Source of the DNA: Gammaproteobacteria bacterium
GTDB lineage: Bacteria > Pseudomonadota > Gammaproteobacteria > Steroidobacterales > Steroidobacteraceae
DNA length: 7,582 bases
Assembly (NCBI GenBank): GCA_019242385.1
Contig: JAFAVO010000087.1
Coordinates: 1-7,582, forward strand
Reading direction: 5' to 3'
The position numbers were made by a program, and so were the translations under genes. The notes below the pieces were generated by a model that worked only from the letters and a program-made list of their open reading frames with translations, was not told the origin of the DNA and did no database searches. Below are positions 6,058-7,582 of the stretch, piece after piece. The first letter of the stretch is position 1; the number at the start of each line of letters is the position of its first letter.

Positions 6058-6975
6058 ATGCCTGCATCGGAATCATACCCGCGCGATCTCACCGGCTACG
6101 GCGCGCGCGCCCCCGATCCGCACTGGCCGGGCGAAGCGCGCATTGCGGTCTCACTGGTGTTGAACTACGAAGAAGGCGGTGAGGCCTGCGTGCTGCACGG
6201 CGACGCCCACTCGGAGTCGGTACTGACCGATCTCGGAGCGGTCGAGGCCTTACCCGGCGCACGCAATCTGAACGTCGAATCCAACTTCGAATACGGCAGC
6301 CGGGTGGGTTTCTGGGAGATCATGCGGCTGCTGGAGAGCCGGCAGGCGGCGGCCACCGTCTATGCAGTCGGCATGGCGCTGGAGCGCAACCCGGAAGTCG
6401 CCGCGGCGCTCGCCCGCAGCGGCTTCGAGGTCGCCTGCCACGGCGAGCGCTGGATCGATTATCAGTTCGTGCCGCAGGAGATCGAGCGCGCTCACATGCT
6501 GCGCAACATCGCGACGGTCGCGCGCCTCATTGGCCGCAAGCCCGTCGGCTGGTACACGGGCCGGCCAAGTCCCAACACCCGGCGGCTGCTGGTCGAGATT
6601 GGCGGGTTCCTGTACGACAGCGATGCCTACAACGACGACCTGCCGTACTGGACGCAGGTTACTGGCAAGCGGCACCTGGTCATCCCCTATTCCTTCGACA
6701 CCAACGACAGCCGTCTGCAGCGGGGCGGGGACTTCAGCACCGGCGAGCAGTTCTTCACTTACTGCCGGGACGCGTTCGACTGGCTCTACCGCATGGGAGT
6801 GGAAGGGCGCCCGCGCATGATGAGCATCGGGTTGCACGCGCGCATCATCGGGCGGCCCTCGCGTATCGGAGCGCTGGCGCGGCTCCTCGAGCACGTCCAG
6901 CGTCACGAGCGCGTATGGCTGTGCAACCGCTCGGCGATAGCGCAGCACTGGCTGGCGCACCACGCCCAGGGCTGA
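6058..6975 (+). CDS. puuE: PuuE-type allantoinase homologue (polysaccharide-deacetylase fold)
   Basis: A 305-residue protein matching the PuuE allantoinase branch of the polysaccharide deacetylase superfamily along its whole length. Landmarks are YPRDLTGYG at 7-15, DPHWPG at 20-25, LNYEEGGE at 35-42, LHGD at 46-49, EYGSRVGFW at 78-86, ACHGERWIDY at 126-135, GWYTGR at 164-169, a 'FLYDSDAYNDDLPYW' stretch and GLHARIIGRP near the C-terminus. PuuE-type enzymes open the hydantoin ring of allantoin to allantoate and lack the usual deacetylase metal triad; HGERW replaces the classical HxxxH. I infer ring opening of a cyclic ureide; allantoin itself is not proven, and no urate-oxidation gene is visible. 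The start ATG 6058 is 2 bp after the epimerase stop; 27 bp separate it from the next gene. Its partner upstream is a carbamoyl/allantoate-type amidohydrolase, the logical next step. Confidence 0.85.
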   Translation: MPASESYPRDLTGYGARAPDPHWPGEARIAVSLVLNYEEGGEACVLHGDAHSESVLTDLGAVEALPGARNLNVESNFEYGSRVGFWEIMRLLESRQAAATVYAVGMALERNPEVAAALARSGFEVACHGERWIDYQFVPQEIERAHMLRNIATVARLIGRKPVGWYTGRPSPNTRRLLVEIGGFLYDSDAYNDDLPYWTQVTGKRHLVIPYSFDTNDSRLQRGGDFSTGEQFFTYCRDAFDWLYRMGVEGRPRMMSIGLHARIIGRPSRIGALARLLEHVQRHERVWLCNRSAIAQHWLAHHAQG

Positions 6976-6982
6976 AGCATCC

Positions 6983-7003
6983 ATGAGGAACGGAACGCAC
7001 TGA
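6983..7003 (+). other. possible six-codon ORF coupled to the following gene
   Basis: ATG at 6983 opens MRNGTH and stops at TGA 7001-7003, sharing one base with the ATG of the next gene (TGATG). It occupies most of the gap after the PuuE-like gene. It may only be a by-product of the ribosome-site sequence GAGGAA at 6985-6990. Confidence 0.15.
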
Positions 7004-7582
7004 TGGAGCACAGTCCACCCCGGAAGGTGGCACTGCTGGCCAGCTGTCTGCTGAACCAGAATGCCAAAGTCTGTCAGGGCGCCAACTACCCCGGCGTCGT
7101 CACGCCGGTCGTGGAGGCGCTGCGCAGTCGCGGTTATGTGCTGCAACAGCTCCCCTGCCCCGAGCTGGCTTTCGCCGGAGCGCGCCGCTGGTGGGCCGTC
7201 TATGAGCAGTACGACACGCCGGCCTATCGCGCTCACTGCCGCCGGCTGGCGCAGGCGGTCGCGCCGCTGATCGAGCAGTACCTGCGCCGCGGTGATGAGG
7301 TGATCCTCATCGGCCTCGATGGGAGTCCATCGACCGGGGTGCGCTTCACCTCGAGCCAGCCCGACTGGGGCGGACGGCCCAACCGGCCCGAGGACGACTG
7401 GCAGATCGTGCCGCGTCGGGGCATCTGGATCGAGGAGCTGGAGGCTGAACTGGCGCGACGCGGCCTGCCGCCCATACCGGCGACCGGCTGGGCGCTCGAT
7501 ATGGGCCGCTTCGATGAGAGTGGCACGCGGCGCGACCTCGAGGAATTCCTGGATGCGCGCGCCGCGGCAGCGGAGGGACCGG
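7003..7582 (+). CDS. TudS/DUF523-related putative desulfidase, partial (3' end outside window)
   Basis: An open frame of 193 codons from ATG 7003 to the right edge, without a stop. It starts with VALLASCLLNQNAKV (Cys15, second Cys24), then LPCPEL (Cys52) and IGLDGSPSTGV at 103-113. The order S-C-L-L-(N), C-P-E, S-P-S-x-G is that of DUF523 proteins, whose member TudS removes sulfur from 2-thiouracil with a [4Fe-4S] cluster held by three Cys; the sequence looks closest to the TudS-related 'CD3072-like' branch as I remember it. Here the third motif has Thr111 where DUF523 proteins have SPSCG. A desulfidase role is therefore inference; a non-enzymatic or different Fe-S role is possible. GAGGAA at 6985-6990 lies 12 nt before the ATG, a little far; no upstream in-frame ATG, GTG or TTG exists before the TGA at 6973. 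It is probably the fourth gene of the operon. Confidence 0.65.
   Translation, partial: MEHSPPRKVALLASCLLNQNAKVCQGANYPGVVTPVVEALRSRGYVLQQLPCPELAFAGARRWWAVYEQYDTPAYRAHCRRLAQAVAPLIEQYLRRGDEVILIGLDGSPSTGVRFTSSQPDWGGRPNRPEDDWQIVPRRGIWIEELEAELARRGLPPIPATGWALDMGRFDESGTRRDLEEFLDARAAAAEGP

Noticed and set aside
6250..7236. Long minus-strand open frame of 328 codons antisense to the PuuE-like and TudS-like genes
   Set aside because: Its translation shows no recognisable domain, it crosses two genes with clear family motifs on the plus strand, and long antisense frames are normal in high-GC DNA.

Overview
The window is high-GC, densely packed bacterial DNA. A TonB-dependent outer-membrane receptor, an exported SMP-30/gluconolactonase-like protein and the protein family types present point to a Gram-negative Pseudomonadota. 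I cannot settle the class: the receptor's TonB-box/plug style (EVVVTAQR..., then VPIAI) is common in Caulobacterales, Sphingomonadales and several oligotrophic Gammaproteobacteria. No rRNA, tRNA, CRISPR array, insertion sequence or integrase is visible. The region looks like an accessory catabolic cluster.

Layout. (1) Positions 1-368, minus strand: N-terminal part of a TonB-dependent receptor running off the left edge. (2) 369-589: divergent control region holding an 18-bp direct repeat with 21-bp period, a small dyad and a hairpin next to the downstream ribosome site. (3) 590-2862, plus strand: a two-gene operon of a Spinster-like MFS transporter and an exported SMP-30/gluconolactonase-like beta-propeller, 2 bp apart. 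(4) 2897-3673, minus strand: a classical NAD(P)-dependent SDR, convergent with the SMP-30 gene and divergent from the next unit. (5) 3751-7582, plus strand: a tight four-gene operon of an M20 hydantoinase/carbamoylase-type zinc amidohydrolase, an extended-SDR NAD-dependent epimerase/dehydratase, a PuuE-type (polysaccharide-deacetylase fold) allantoinase homologue, and a TudS/DUF523-like putative desulfidase cut by the right edge.

How they may work together (inference). The receptor and MFS protein would move a substrate across the outer and inner membranes. The SMP-30 protein could open a lactone-type ring in the periplasm, and the SDRs would handle hydroxyl/keto or sugar steps. The last operon pairs a cyclic-ureide ring opener (PuuE-like) with an N-carbamoyl/ureido hydrolase (M20) and a protein related to thio-heterocycle desulfidases. 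That set matches the chemistry needed to take apart a hydantoin, allantoin or 2-thiohydantoin-like nitrogen (perhaps sulfur) heterocycle. The substrate is not determined by the sequence. The most interesting details are the desulfidase relative with Thr where Cys is expected, the MFS protein lacking the TM1 Asp of its family, and the 21-bp-period operator-like repeat.
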